Part shown: positions 25,775 through 35,322 of the stretch, piece by piece | Layout: every line of letters starts with the position of its first letter | Numbering within the stretch: position 1 is the stretch's first letter | DNA from: Bacillota bacterium | GTDB taxonomy: Bacteria; Bacillota; Clostridia; Christensenellales; Aristaeellaceae | Direction: 5' to 3' | Assembly: GCA_023411375.1 (NCBI GenBank) | Contig: JAEYOW010000016.1 | Coordinates: 124,001-188,000 of the forward strand | DNA length: 64,000 nt | Program-made: the position numbers and the translations under genes | The notes under the pieces: generated by a model | Seen by the model: only the letters and a program-made list of their open reading frames with translations | What the model was told of the DNA's origin: nothing | The model's database searches: none

Positions 25775-27355
25775 TTACTTGCTTACATAGCTGAAGTAAG
25801 CGTCAACGGCGTTTTGTACGATCTGCCTGGCCTCGGCGTAGCCGGCCGAGTTCACGTTGTTCAGGTAGGCATCCCAGCCCGCCTGGTCCACGCCGCCGCC
25901 CGTCAGCCAGGTGGCAAACTGGGTTTCAAAAAGGTTTTTAAGGTCGGTCATATAGAAGGAAAGCTCGCTGTTATCCTCGTCGCTGTACTTGAGGAACGCG
26001 CCGGGCCACATGTCGTCGCCTACACGGTCCACATACTCGGTATACGCCTCATCCAGGGAGTTAATCAGCTGCATATCGGTCGAAAGGGATAGCTGAATAT
26101 CATCGGAGATGTACATGCAGCCGGAATCCGCGTGCGCGTTGGTCCACTTCCAGGTGCCGGGGTCCATGCTCTCGTCGGCCGGGGGCAGTACGGAGAAGGT
26201 ACCGTCGCCGTTGTCCCCGATGCACTCGCCCATGGAGCCGAACAGCACTTGCATGGCGTACTCGTCTGAGTAAAAAAGGTTGAGAAAACGCATGGCCGCC
26301 TCCTTATTCTCACACTTCGCGCTGAGAACGGCGGTGGGGCAGGCGTAGTTGAGGGTGTAGTAGGAGGTTTCCCAGACGGCTTTATCCGCATATTCGGCGG
26401 AGGGCAGAATTGGAGCGATTACCTTGTACTGCTGCGCAAGCTCGCCGGTACCCATACGGTCGGAGATATCCCAACCCAGCGTATACCCAACGACGCCGGT
26501 GCGGGAGGTGGCGGCAAAGGTGGCGTAGTCCTCGGTGAAAATTTCGGTGTTGATCAGGCCGGCATTCCAGCACTTGGAGAGGAACTGAATCAAGTCATGA
26601 TACTCGTCGGACACATAGATATTTTTTACCTCGCCGTTATCCAGGTACCAACCCTGGTCGGTAATGGCGGTCACGGGTACGCCATAGCCGCAAAGCATGG
26701 TTAGCGCCCAGGGAATCTGATAAACGCTGCCGGACGCGACGCCCGCGGCAAAGTCCATGGGAATTTCGTTGCCGGGATCGCCGTCGCCATCAGCGTCTTT
26801 TTCCTTAAATGCAACCAGCACGTCGTAAAACTCGTCAAACGTGGTGGGCATCTCAAGGCCGAGGTTTTCCAGCCACTGCACGTTGATCATCTGGCGCAGA
26901 TAGGTGCGGGGCCAGTAGCGCTGATACTTCGGAATGCCGTATACTCCGCCGTCGGAGGAGGTCGCCAGGTATTCCAGCTCCGGGTGCGCGTCAAACGCCT
27001 TGCGGATGTTGGGCGCGTACTCGTCGATCATACCGCTCATATCGGCAAACAGATCCTTGAATTGCGCGATATCGCTGCTTACGATCGCATCCTTGCCGAT
27101 AATCATATCGGGAATGTCCCCGCTGGCCAACAGCGTGCTCTTGATTTCGTCCCAGCCGCCGCTGATCTGCTCGATTTCCAGCGTTACATTTGCGTCCTTG
27201 GCCATGTTCTGGATAAACGCAACCTCGTTGAAGTCCTTGGTCAAGGCGTTGGTGTAGAACATCACCTTGAGGGTTGCCGTCTCCTCGGCGGACGCAACCG
27301 CCGTCAGGGAGAAAAGCATCGCGACCGTCAGGATCAAACTAAGAAACCGTTTCAC
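25775..27355 (-). CDS. Sugar ABC transporter substrate-binding protein
   Basis: The 526-residue extracellular protein has a signal peptide (MKRFLSLILTVAMLFSL, cleavage near A23) but no lipobox cysteine, so it lacks the usual lipid anchor. The body fits the large LplA-type family of oligosaccharide-binding proteins, including GNEIPMDF near 195 and an acidic DADGDGDPG loop that could bind calcium. It is the first gene of the arabinofuranoside operon. Confidence 0.92.
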   Translation of the reverse strand: MKRFLSLILTVAMLFSLTAVASAEETATLKVMFYTNALTKDFNEVAFIQNMAKDANVTLEIEQISGGWDEIKSTLLASGDIPDMIIGKDAIVSSDIAQFKDLFADMSGMIDEYAPNIRKAFDAHPELEYLATSSDGGVYGIPKYQRYWPRTYLRQMINVQWLENLGLEMPTTFDEFYDVLVAFKEKDADGDGDPGNEIPMDFAAGVASGSVYQIPWALTMLCGYGVPVTAITDQGWYLDNGEVKNIYVSDEYHDLIQFLSKCWNAGLINTEIFTEDYATFAATSRTGVVGYTLGWDISDRMGTGELAQQYKVIAPILPSAEYADKAVWETSYYTLNYACPTAVLSAKCENKEAAMRFLNLFYSDEYAMQVLFGSMGECIGDNGDGTFSVLPPADESMDPGTWKWTNAHADSGCMYISDDIQLSLSTDMQLINSLDEAYTEYVDRVGDDMWPGAFLKYSDEDNSELSFYMTDLKNLFETQFATWLTGGGVDQAGWDAYLNNVNSAGYAEARQIVQNAVDAYFSYVSK

Positions 27356-27480
27356 TTTGATAGCCTCCTTCGTTTTGTTTCGCGTCGCATTTCACAGCTT
27401 TATCCGGCGCCGGACAAAATCATGGAAAACGACTAAGAATTGCTTGTAACGCAGCCACGTATTTCACAAATTCTGTTTTG

Positions 27481-27509
27481 ATTATACCCGGATTTTTGGT
27501 TGCTTTCAG
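27481..27509 (-). promoter_or_regulatory. Probable promoter of the arabinofuranoside operon
   Basis: On the minus strand a consensus TATAAT (27481-27486) lies 17 bases after a weak CTGAAA (27504-27509). A poor -35 box fits a promoter that needs an activator such as the AraC protein encoded at 29681-30535. It is about 125 bases before the binding protein start. Confidence 0.45.
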
Positions 27510-27576
27510 CCCACCAGATATCAAAAAAGGTATCCGATATTGACTTGTTCGTACATTTGATCTGGCATTTTGCCAT

Positions 27577-29550
27577 TTAGCGGGCGGCAATCGCGCGCCG
27601 GAGCCAGACTGTCATTTCCTCCGGCTCGCTCGAGCGCCGCCGGTTGCCCCACATGCCGTAGGGGATTAACCGGATGGGTGTTTGCCGTCCAGAGGGGGCA
27701 TAGCGGCGGTACAGCCCCTGAAAGGCATCGTCGCCCTCTCGCAAGCCGCCGGCAATTTCCAACATAGGCGCGCCTCGAAGGCGCCGACGGCAGATCTCGA
27801 TCGCGGCGCCCGGATGGACGGCCAGTTGGAACAGGCGCGGGCCGTTGTCGCATTCCTCCGCGCAGTATACAACGGGGCCGCGCATGACGGCTACCTTTCC
27901 GGCGTCGGCCTTCACGGCGGGGTTCGCCTCCACAAAGCAGGGCGGCATGTCCAGCGACAGCTCGACGTCCGTTTTTCCCGGCGGACAGTCAAGCAGCGCA
28001 TACCCGCGGTTCATGCGGCCGCTAAGAGCAATGGGAGCATGGTCTTGTAGCAGCGAGGCGTTTTCACACCATCCGGGAATACGGATGGCGAGCCGGAACG
28101 CGCCTGTGCTCTGAATCTCAAAATGAATCGCGCCGTCCCAGGGATAATCGGTCGTCTGGCGGATTTGTACGCACAGGGCATCGGACAGGCGGACGGATGC
28201 CGCGGAGTCTGCGAAAAGGTGAACGTACAACGTGCGGCTGCTATGCGTATAAAGGTAAGCGCCAAGGCCGGTCAGCAGCCTGACAAGGTTAGGCGGACAG
28301 CAAGCGCAAGCAAACCACGGCTGGCGGACCGGCTTAACCGACTGATAATCCGCGTCGGCCTCGATATCCCTGGGATAAACCTCCAGAGGATTGACGTAGA
28401 AGAAGCCGCGCCCGTCAAACGAAACCCCGGCGGGCAGCGCGTTGTACAGCACGCGCTCCATCACGTCGGCAAAGGCGGCGTCCGGTTCGTTCAGCAGCAT
28501 GCGGCGCATGGCGAAAACCAGCGCCGCGGACGCGCACGTTTCGCCATAAGCACGGTCGTTGGGCAGGTGATAAGGCTTGGTGAACGCTTCCTTGTGGCGT
28601 GTGGCACCGACCGCGCCCGTTAGGTACATTTGCTGGTTGCGGATGCTGTCAAACACGTTCCGGCAGGCTTCAAACATCTCCCTGTCGTCTGTATGGGAAC
28701 AGTACGCGGCCATGCCCGCCAGTAGATAACAGAGCTTGACAGCGTGGCCTACCGGCTCCCGCAGGTGGCGCGGCGCGCGCTCGGATTGATCGTAGCCTTT
28801 GTCGTCGCTGGGCTTTTCGCCCTGTAAATGGGGATGAAAGCTTTTACGGCCTCTGCGCTCCCATTCCAGGTCGTAATAGTAAGGCTCGCTTCCCCGAACG
28901 TCGAGCTGAAACGCGGCCTGCTCAAGGTATTTCTGATTTCCCGTGACTTCGTACAGCCGCACGAACGCAAGCTCGGCTTCGGGATGGCCGTCGCAGGCGG
29001 GAATCTGCCCTTCTCCGCGGCCAAAGGTAGCGCAAAGCAGGTCGGCATAACGGCAAATGATCTCGAGAAACCGACGCTTGCCCGTGGCCTGCCAGTAGGC
29101 GGCCGCAGCCTCCGCCAAATGCCCGAAGCAATAAAGCTCATCGCACTCGCGGATGTTTTGAAAACGGCCCCCGGGTTCCGCCACGGTAAAATAGGTGTTC
29201 AGATAACCGTCCTCCCGCTGAGCGCGCCCAAGGAGGTCGATTACCTCGTCGGCGCGCTGCTCCAACGCTTTATCGGGCGCCCAGCAGAGCAGATAGGCGA
29301 CGCCCTCCAGCCATTTGCCCACGTCGCTGTCCTGAAAGCAGGTGCCATAATAGGCCTTTGTGGATTCTCCTGCGGCGATACGGAAATTTTCAATGGCCCC
29401 GCTTTTTTCCACGCCCGCCAGCTCGTCGTTCAGTACGCTCCACTGGTAGGGGATGGCGTCGTTTTTCATAATGCGCTGATAGTCCGCAAAGAAGCCTCCG
29501 GTGATTTTTACACCGGACAGCGGCGGGCTGCCATATGGGCTTTCAAACAT
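27577..29550 (-). CDS. GH127 beta-L-arabinofuranosidase, second copy
   Basis: The start at 29550 follows AGAGGAAC. The 657-residue enzyme has the full GH127 active site: Glu in HKEAF (about 321), YGETCAS (about 335-341) and FACACCPPN (about 413-421). It is clearly diverged from the other GH127 in this window, so the two probably differ in linkage or aglycone preference. It has no signal peptide. It lies between the AraC regulator and the importer operon, on the same strand. Confidence 0.92.
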   Translation of the reverse strand: MFESPYGSPPLSGVKITGGFFADYQRIMKNDAIPYQWSVLNDELAGVEKSGAIENFRIAAGESTKAYYGTCFQDSDVGKWLEGVAYLLCWAPDKALEQRADEVIDLLGRAQREDGYLNTYFTVAEPGGRFQNIRECDELYCFGHLAEAAAAYWQATGKRRFLEIICRYADLLCATFGRGEGQIPACDGHPEAELAFVRLYEVTGNQKYLEQAAFQLDVRGSEPYYYDLEWERRGRKSFHPHLQGEKPSDDKGYDQSERAPRHLREPVGHAVKLCYLLAGMAAYCSHTDDREMFEACRNVFDSIRNQQMYLTGAVGATRHKEAFTKPYHLPNDRAYGETCASAALVFAMRRMLLNEPDAAFADVMERVLYNALPAGVSFDGRGFFYVNPLEVYPRDIEADADYQSVKPVRQPWFACACCPPNLVRLLTGLGAYLYTHSSRTLYVHLFADSAASVRLSDALCVQIRQTTDYPWDGAIHFEIQSTGAFRLAIRIPGWCENASLLQDHAPIALSGRMNRGYALLDCPPGKTDVELSLDMPPCFVEANPAVKADAGKVAVMRGPVVYCAEECDNGPRLFQLAVHPGAAIEICRRRLRGAPMLEIAGGLREGDDAFQGLYRRYAPSGRQTPIRLIPYGMWGNRRRSSEPEEMTVWLRRAIAAR

Positions 29551-29680
29551 GCTTTTGTTCCTCTCTTGCCGTTTTGGATTGGTGCCGGAAGTGTTCCCAT
29601 TCATTATAGGGGAGGCGGATGGGACGGACAATCCATGAAGAAGAACAAAAGGTGCCTTTGATTGACTTGCTGTCCGAGAC

Positions 29681-30535
29681 TCAGCGGGGAACGACGTCGA
29701 AGATGGCGATTTGGTGCGTGTTTCGATAACCGGTGGGAGTCATGTTCATATGCGCCTTGAACATGCGCATGAAATATTTTTCGCTTTCGAAACCAACCTC
29801 TGATGAGATGCGCTTGATGGGAAGGTTGGTTTCGCTCAGCAGCTGGCACGCGTAGCACAACCTCAGCTCGTTTTGGTAGCTGTTGATGGTTTTTCCCACG
29901 CGGGCCTTGAACAGCCGGCACAGATAGGACTTGTTGTAGCTGAACAGGTCTGCCAGCTCGTCCACAGAAAGCTCGCCTGTAAAGTTGGAGCGGATATGGT
30001 CCAAAAGCTGCATGAAGCGCTGGTCGAACTTATGGGCGTGGCGATACAGCGTCTGGTTGCTGATTTCGTACAGCAGTACCTTGAGCAGGCTTTTTTGAAG
30101 GTTAGGCGTATAGTGCTGGGCGTAATTGTTGGTGTAAAGCTGGTTGAAGAGCATGGAAACCGTATTCAGGTCCAGCAGCGAGACGTGATACATCAGGTAG
30201 GACTGGCCAGGCGCGATTTTTCTCGCGTCAACGCATTCCCTTTCCAGCAGGCAATCCAGGTCCGGCGCTTCAAAATGCGCCCAGTAATAGGAGATACCGC
30301 CCTCGCTGTCGCGGGTGCCGTAGTGCAGCCTGCGCACGGGAAGGATAAAAACATCACCCGGGCGAATGGCAAATTCCGAACCCTCGATGTTCATGTACAT
30401 GGTGCCTTTTGTGCACAGGGCCAGTACCCAGAGGTCAAAAACGCGCGGCAGATGTTTCCAGGGTTCGTCGGTTTTCATGATGCCACAGCCGTTATATTCA
30501 ATTTCATCCTCGATAGCAAAGCCAAGAACCGGCAT
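29681..30535 (-). CDS. AraC-family transcriptional regulator
   Basis: The 284-residue protein has an N-terminal cupin-like sensing domain (about 20-140, with IRPGDVFILPVRRLHYG). A C-terminal pair of AraC helix-turn-helix motifs follows (about 180-280, SVDELADLFSYNKSYLCRLF and ISSEVGFESEKYFMRMFKAH). It probably senses arabinose or an arabinoside and activates the downstream minus-strand genes. It is transcribed first in the locus. Confidence 0.93.
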   Translation of the reverse strand: MPVLGFAIEDEIEYNGCGIMKTDEPWKHLPRVFDLWVLALCTKGTMYMNIEGSEFAIRPGDVFILPVRRLHYGTRDSEGGISYYWAHFEAPDLDCLLERECVDARKIAPGQSYLMYHVSLLDLNTVSMLFNQLYTNNYAQHYTPNLQKSLLKVLLYEISNQTLYRHAHKFDQRFMQLLDHIRSNFTGELSVDELADLFSYNKSYLCRLFKARVGKTINSYQNELRLCYACQLLSETNLPIKRISSEVGFESEKYFMRMFKAHMNMTPTGYRNTHQIAIFDVVPR

Positions 30536-30750
30536 GGTTTACACCTCCCGAATGCAAAGATATCATCCCGGACACGCGTTTGTCAAACAAAATACCAGAA
30601 CCGGGGAGTGCATGAAGCCTTTGGCAGATGCTGTTTTTCATCTTCGGCGCATATCTATGGTAGATTCATTTACAGGGATATGATAAAATTATGATGGTAT
30701 AAAAGTATATTGTGCGGCAGTTTTGTGGGTTTGCCGCGAAAGGCATGGAA

Positions 30751-31347
30751 ATGATATATGAAAATACGCCAAGGATTGAAACGGAACGACTCATTTTACG
30801 TAAATTTACGGACAACGACCTGAAGGCATATTTTGATATCATGAGTGATGAAAAGGCGAATCAATTTCTTCCATGGTTTTGTGTGAAAACGATGGAAGAA
30901 GCGAAGAAGCTTTTACATGACAACTGCATTGGGCTTTATAATATGCCCTCGGCATACCGATATGCCATCTGCCTGAAGGAACATAACAGCCCTATCGGAT
31001 ATTGCGGCTTTAGCGGCACCGACAGCAACGATATCGGCTATGGCCTGAGAACCGATTTTTGGCATAAGGGAATAATAACGGAAGCCGTAACGGCATTGGT
31101 TGAGCGTATTAAAACCGCGGGTTATTTGTATATAACCGCGACGCACGATATCAACAATCCTCGCAGCGGCGAGGTCATGAAAAAAATTGGCATGAGCTAT
31201 CAATATAGCTATGTGGAGCAGTGGCAGCCTAAAAATATTTCGGTTACATTCCGAATGTACCAGCGAAATTTTGATGGAAATACTACAAGAAGGTATATGG
31301 AGTATTGGGATAAATATCCGAATCATTTTGTAGAAGAAAATGTTTAG
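30751..31347 (+). CDS. GNAT-family N-acetyltransferase (RimJ/RimL-like)
   Basis: The start at 30751 is preferred because GAAAGG lies at 30737-30743; ATG 30745 would be too close to it. The 198-residue protein opens with RIETERLILRKF, the usual start of RimJ/RimL acetyltransferases. It has an acetyl-CoA loop-like segment GLRTDFWHKGIITEAV near 105 and ends with NPRSGEVMKKIGM. It would transfer an acetyl group to a protein N-terminus, antibiotic or small amine. The substrate is unknown. Confidence 0.9.
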   Translation: MIYENTPRIETERLILRKFTDNDLKAYFDIMSDEKANQFLPWFCVKTMEEAKKLLHDNCIGLYNMPSAYRYAICLKEHNSPIGYCGFSGTDSNDIGYGLRTDFWHKGIITEAVTALVERIKTAGYLYITATHDINNPRSGEVMKKIGMSYQYSYVEQWQPKNISVTFRMYQRNFDGNTTRRYMEYWDKYPNHFVEENV

Positions 31348-31457
31348 CAATACTTTGAGCGTATAACGGGCCAGGTAACAGAGACCATTGGATTTTTTAG
31401 CGTTGAATATAAATAATCGAACGCGCCGCCATAGACAGGGCGGCTTATTGATGTTAT

Positions 31458-31636
31458 ATGGAAATCGAAAGAGGAGAAGGATACCGTGCAAAACGCCGCT
31501 TAATTGAACGGCAGGCGGGAAAAATGCTCGAAGCGCTACGGCGTTGAAAACGTATTATTTTGAAGAAGATGGCGAGCGCGTTAAAACAGTATGCGGTCAA
31601 CGAGCCGGCCGGGCAAAAAGACAAATCATTCATTAG
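31458..31636 (+). pseudogene. Frameshifted remnant of a small gene
   Basis: One frame from ATG 31458 gives 29 residues ending in AGKMLEALRR and a stop at 31545. A second frame continues from 31541 as LKTYYFEEDGERVKTVCGQ and stops at 31634. Joined across a shift, they read like one basic protein of about 60 residues. I do not recognise it. Otherwise 31348-31735 holds a weak GCCGCC/GGCGGC hairpin near 31425-31444 and the promoter listed next. Confidence 0.3.
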
Positions 31637-31644
31637 TTTAACTA

Positions 31645-31673
31645 TTGACATATTTGTGCGCTCCTGTTACAAT
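31645..31673 (+). promoter_or_regulatory. Consensus sigma-A promoter of the AtuA/ADP-ribosylglycohydrolase operon
   Basis: TTGACA (31645-31650) and TACAAT (31668-31673) are 17 bases apart, about 60 bases before the first gene. Confidence 0.8.
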
Positions 31674-31735
31674 GATCTCAGTTAAGAAAGACGGTTATGA
31701 TTTAAAGAACGCATCCCAGCCCGACAGAAACCGAG

Positions 31736-33097
31736 GTGTTTACTATTCGTACCTGTATTTGTTCCCCATGCGGCATTTTGGGCTACGGCTTTCCGCGCGA
31801 GTCATTTGCGCTGGCCATGGCGGAAAATCCCGACGCAATCGTCGTGGACGCCGGCTCGACCGACGCGGGGCCGCACAAGCTTGGCGCGGGCGTGGCGATT
31901 GTCAGCCGTATGGCCGCCAAGAAGGACCTTGCCTTGCTGATGGAGGGCGCGAGGAAGAGGAAAATTCCGTTGCTGATCGGATCGGCCGGAGGGTCCGGCG
32001 CGCGCGTACATACGGAGTGGACGCTTGATATCATCCGCGAGCTGTGCAAGGAGATGGACTGGCACCCCAAGACGGCCGTCATCTGGGCGGATATTCCCGA
32101 TCAGGTGGTGCTTGAGGGGCTGGAGCAGGGCAAAATCAGCAAAATGTCTGAAAACGTGCCCGAGCTTACGCCTGAAACGCTGGCGCAGACAAACGGCGTG
32201 GTGGCCCAGATGGGCTTGGAGCCGATACTGGACGCGCTTGCCGGGGGCTTTCAGGTCATTATCTGCGGCAGGGCATACGATCCCGCTCCCTTTGCGGCTG
32301 TGGGCGTGCACCGTGGACACGATACCGGACTTGCCTACCACATGGGCAAAATCCTTGAGTGCGGAGCGCTGTGCTGCGAGCCCGGCACCACCAAGGATTG
32401 TATGTTGGGCATTTTGGAAGACAATTCCTTTACCGTCTATCCCGCCGCGAAAACACGGCGCTGCACGCCTGTGAGCGTCGCTGCGCACACCTTTTATGAA
32501 AAGGATCATCCCTATTTGCTGCACGGCCCCGGTATGCTGCTGGATTTAAGCGCCTGCCGCTTTGAGGACATGGGGGAGGGCCGCGTGCGCGTGACGGGAA
32601 GCCGGTTTGAATCCGTTCCCTATACGGTTAAGCTGGAGGGCGCACGCCCCGTGGCGTACCGAACTTTCGTGCTCGCGGGCATTCGCGATCCGCTGCTTAT
32701 CGCCTGTATGGACGAGGTGGAACGGCAGGTGGTGGAAGGGGTGCGTGCTTATTACGCCGATATCCCATCGGACAGCTACCAGATTCATTTCTACCATTAC
32801 GGAAAAGACGCGGTGCTGGGCCCGTGCGAGCCTTGCAAGGATATTCCGCATGAAATCGGCCTGATGTTCGAGGTGATCGCCCCTACGCAGGAGCTCGCAA
32901 ACGCGATATGCGCGACGGTTCGCTCGTCCTATCTGCATTTTGGTTACGAGGGGCGCAAGTCCACGGCCGGCAACCTTGCCTTTCCGTTCGCGCCCAGCGA
33001 CGTACCCTTCGGCGCGGTATACGCCTTTTCCGTCTATCATTTGCTTGGGGTGGAGGACGGCCGGGCGCTGTTTCCCATCGAAGCGGTGGAGGTATGA
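31736..33097 (+). CDS. AtuA-family protein (DUF1446, acyclic terpene utilisation-like)
   Basis: The 453-residue protein resembles the AtuA/DUF1446 family. It has SPCGILGYGFPRESF near the start, VDAGSTDAGPHKLG near 38, GSAGGSGARVH near 82 and ICGRAYDPAPFAA near 177. AtuA was named from terpene breakdown in Pseudomonas, but the Clostridial branch pairs with DUF4387 proteins and sugar transporters, so a terpene role is not implied. The GTG start at 31736 gives the usual N-terminus, but its ribosome binding site is weak. The gene overlaps the next by the ATGA arrangement. Confidence 0.85.
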   Translation: MFTIRTCICSPCGILGYGFPRESFALAMAENPDAIVVDAGSTDAGPHKLGAGVAIVSRMAAKKDLALLMEGARKRKIPLLIGSAGGSGARVHTEWTLDIIRELCKEMDWHPKTAVIWADIPDQVVLEGLEQGKISKMSENVPELTPETLAQTNGVVAQMGLEPILDALAGGFQVIICGRAYDPAPFAAVGVHRGHDTGLAYHMGKILECGALCCEPGTTKDCMLGILEDNSFTVYPAAKTRRCTPVSVAAHTFYEKDHPYLLHGPGMLLDLSACRFEDMGEGRVRVTGSRFESVPYTVKLEGARPVAYRTFVLAGIRDPLLIACMDEVERQVVEGVRAYYADIPSDSYQIHFYHYGKDAVLGPCEPCKDIPHEIGLMFEVIAPTQELANAICATVRSSYLHFGYEGRKSTAGNLAFPFAPSDVPFGAVYAFSVYHLLGVEDGRALFPIEAVEV

Positions 33098-33099
33098 GA

Positions 33100-33411
33100 A
33101 TGCAACGGCTTTATGAGCTGACCAAGGTACTGCGCAGCAAAAACAGCGGCCCCTTTGAAATTACGCTGGATATTTTGTTTGACAATCCCCAAACCTACCG
33201 GCGCGTGGTGGACAGCGGCGCGGTTACCCGTGAGAGTGTCGCGGCGCTGTACGGCATTTCGCCTGAAAAAATACTGGAGTTCATACACTATGACGCGGCG
33301 CTGGGCATCAAGATCACCTATCTAAGGGACGTGGCCTCCGGCACCGTCGGCGACCGCGACGTATACGGCGCGCAGCAGCATGCGCCGCTTATGGATATTG
33401 AAATTCCATAA
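33100..33411 (+). CDS. DUF4387-family protein
   Basis: The 103-residue protein matches the DUF4387 family, with RLYELTKVLRSKNSGPFEIT near the start and DIEIP at the end. It is regularly found directly after AtuA-family genes, or fused to them, and probably acts as the small subunit of the same enzyme. An ATG at 33094 overlaps the upstream stop, but the GGTGGAGG site is better spaced for the ATG at 33100. Confidence 0.85.
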   Translation: MQRLYELTKVLRSKNSGPFEITLDILFDNPQTYRRVVDSGAVTRESVAALYGISPEKILEFIHYDAALGIKITYLRDVASGTVGDRDVYGAQQHAPLMDIEIP

Positions 33412-33429
33412 ACAGTAGGAGGCGGAAAT

Positions 33430-34356
33430 ATGCAGAACAAGAACGCCCTTCCCCGAAACACCCTGCGCGACGGCATGCGCCGGCTAAGGCTGGACTGGGT
33501 GCTGTACGCCATGCTGCTGCCGACGCTCGTGTATTTTATCGTATTTCGGGTGCTGCCCATCTGGAACATGCGTCTGGCATTCTTCAATTTCAGCGGCCGC
33601 AAGGCGTGGACGTGGGCGGGCACCAAATATTTTGAAATGATGTTTGCCTCTCCGCTGATGAAGGATATCTTGATGAATACCCTGATCATCAGCCTGATGA
33701 AGTATGTGCTGCTGTTTCCGTTCTTCGCAATTTTCGCCGTTTTGTTATCTGAAATGCGTTCCAACCGCATGCGCAAGTTTACGCAGGTGGTCAGCTACCT
33801 GCCGCACTTTCTTTCGTGGGTTGTGATCGCAGGCATCTGGATCAGCTTCCTGTCCAAAACCGGCGCTGTCAACCAGATACGCGGGTTGTTCGGTTTGCCC
33901 GTTATCGATTATATGACGGATAAGGGCTCCATCCGCTGGGTTCTGTTCTTTTCGGAGGGCTGGCGGTCGCTTGGCTGGGATTCCATCATTTACTTCACCG
34001 CCATTCTGGGCATCAGCCCGTCGCTTTACGAAGCGGCGGAAATCGACGGCGCGTCACGCTTTCAAACCGTCCGCTATATCGTGTTCCCCGCGCTTGTTAC
34101 CCCGATGGTGACGATGTTTATCCTGAACCTCGGCTTCTTCTTAAACGCCGGGTTCGATCAGGTGCTGAACTTCACCAACTCCGCCGTCAACAGCACCATC
34201 GAAATTCTGGATACCTATATCTACAACATCGGTATCGGGCAGGGCCAGTATTCGCTGGCGACGGCCGTGGGCCTTGTCAAGGGCGTGTTCGGCGTGGTTT
34301 TGGTACTGCTCACACATGTTGCCAGCAAGCGTTTGACTGGCACAGGCGTTTGGTAA
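33430..34356 (+). CDS. Carbohydrate ABC transporter permease (LplB type)
   Basis: The 308-residue membrane protein starts after a strong TAGGAGG. It has six predicted helices and the EAA loop (YEAAEIDGASRFQTVRYIVFP). It partners the next permease and the binding protein at 35323. The ATPase is not encoded here. Confidence 0.92.
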   Translation: MQNKNALPRNTLRDGMRRLRLDWVLYAMLLPTLVYFIVFRVLPIWNMRLAFFNFSGRKAWTWAGTKYFEMMFASPLMKDILMNTLIISLMKYVLLFPFFAIFAVLLSEMRSNRMRKFTQVVSYLPHFLSWVVIAGIWISFLSKTGAVNQIRGLFGLPVIDYMTDKGSIRWVLFFSEGWRSLGWDSIIYFTAILGISPSLYEAAEIDGASRFQTVRYIVFPALVTPMVTMFILNLGFFLNAGFDQVLNFTNSAVNSTIEILDTYIYNIGIGQGQYSLATAVGLVKGVFGVVLVLLTHVASKRLTGTGVW

Positions 34357-34369
34357 GGGGGCGGCAAAT

Positions 34370-35260
34370 GTGAAAAAAGTCAAAAAGCTGTTTACGCCCG
34401 GACAAATCCTGTTAAACCTCGTTATGATCTTCCTGTCGCTGACGATGCTGGTGCCGCTGCTGAACATCTTGGCGAAATCCTTCTCCGACCCCGCGCTGTC
34501 GCCCTCCATGAGCGGCCTGCGCATAATCCCGGCAGGCTTCAGCACCATCAACTATCAGATCGTTTTCAGCAACAAGGTTATCCTTCCGACCCTCTGGAAC
34601 TCGGTGGTCATCACCGTGCTGGGAACGCTGATCAACATTTTGCTGACCACCAGCGCCGCCTATGTGCTGATTCAGCCGCGGCTGATGTTCAAAAAGACGA
34701 TCATGACCTTTTTGATTATCATGATGCTGTTCGACCCCGGACTGGTGCCTGAATACCTGGTCGTCAAAGGCTTGGGGCTGATCGGCAGCAAGTGGTCGGT
34801 CATTCTGGTCACTTCGGTCAACGTCTATTACCTGATTATCATGATGCGGTACTTTCAGGCGATTCCTTCCGACATCTACGAGGCGGCGCGCATCGACGGA
34901 GCGGGGCATATCCGAATGCTGGGGTCTATGGTGTTCCCACTGGCCAAAGCCGGTATCGCCACCATCGCGATGTTTTACGCCGTCGTGCGCTGGAATGAAT
35001 ACTTCAAGGCCAGCATTTACCTGACCGAAACCGCCAAAACCACGTTACAGGTTATCCTCAGGCAGTTCGTGGTACTGGGCGATACCGTTTCACTGATCGG
35101 CGCGCAAAACATCATGAGCTATAACGAGCTTGCGCGGATCGACTACGGCGCGCTCAAGGCCGCGACCATCGTCATCGCCATCGTCCCTATTTTGCTGCTC
35201 TACCCGCTGGTGCTCAAATTCTACACCAAGGACGTAATGGCGGGCAGCGTGAAGGAATGA
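34370..35260 (+). CDS. Carbohydrate ABC transporter permease (LplC/YtcP type)
   Basis: Translation starts at a GTG 13 bases after the preceding stop. The 296-residue membrane protein has six helices and the EAA loop (YEAARIDGAGHIRMLGSMVFP). The C-terminus ends KDVMAGSVKE, the usual ending of this permease group. Confidence 0.92.
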   Translation: MKKVKKLFTPGQILLNLVMIFLSLTMLVPLLNILAKSFSDPALSPSMSGLRIIPAGFSTINYQIVFSNKVILPTLWNSVVITVLGTLINILLTTSAAYVLIQPRLMFKKTIMTFLIIMMLFDPGLVPEYLVVKGLGLIGSKWSVILVTSVNVYYLIIMMRYFQAIPSDIYEAARIDGAGHIRMLGSMVFPLAKAGIATIAMFYAVVRWNEYFKASIYLTETAKTTLQVILRQFVVLGDTVSLIGAQNIMSYNELARIDYGALKAATIVIAIVPILLLYPLVLKFYTKDVMAGSVKE

Positions 35261-35322
35261 GGCGGCATCCACCGTACCCTTCGGTCTGGAAGAGGACCGA
35301 AAAAATAAAGGAGGTTTATCCA

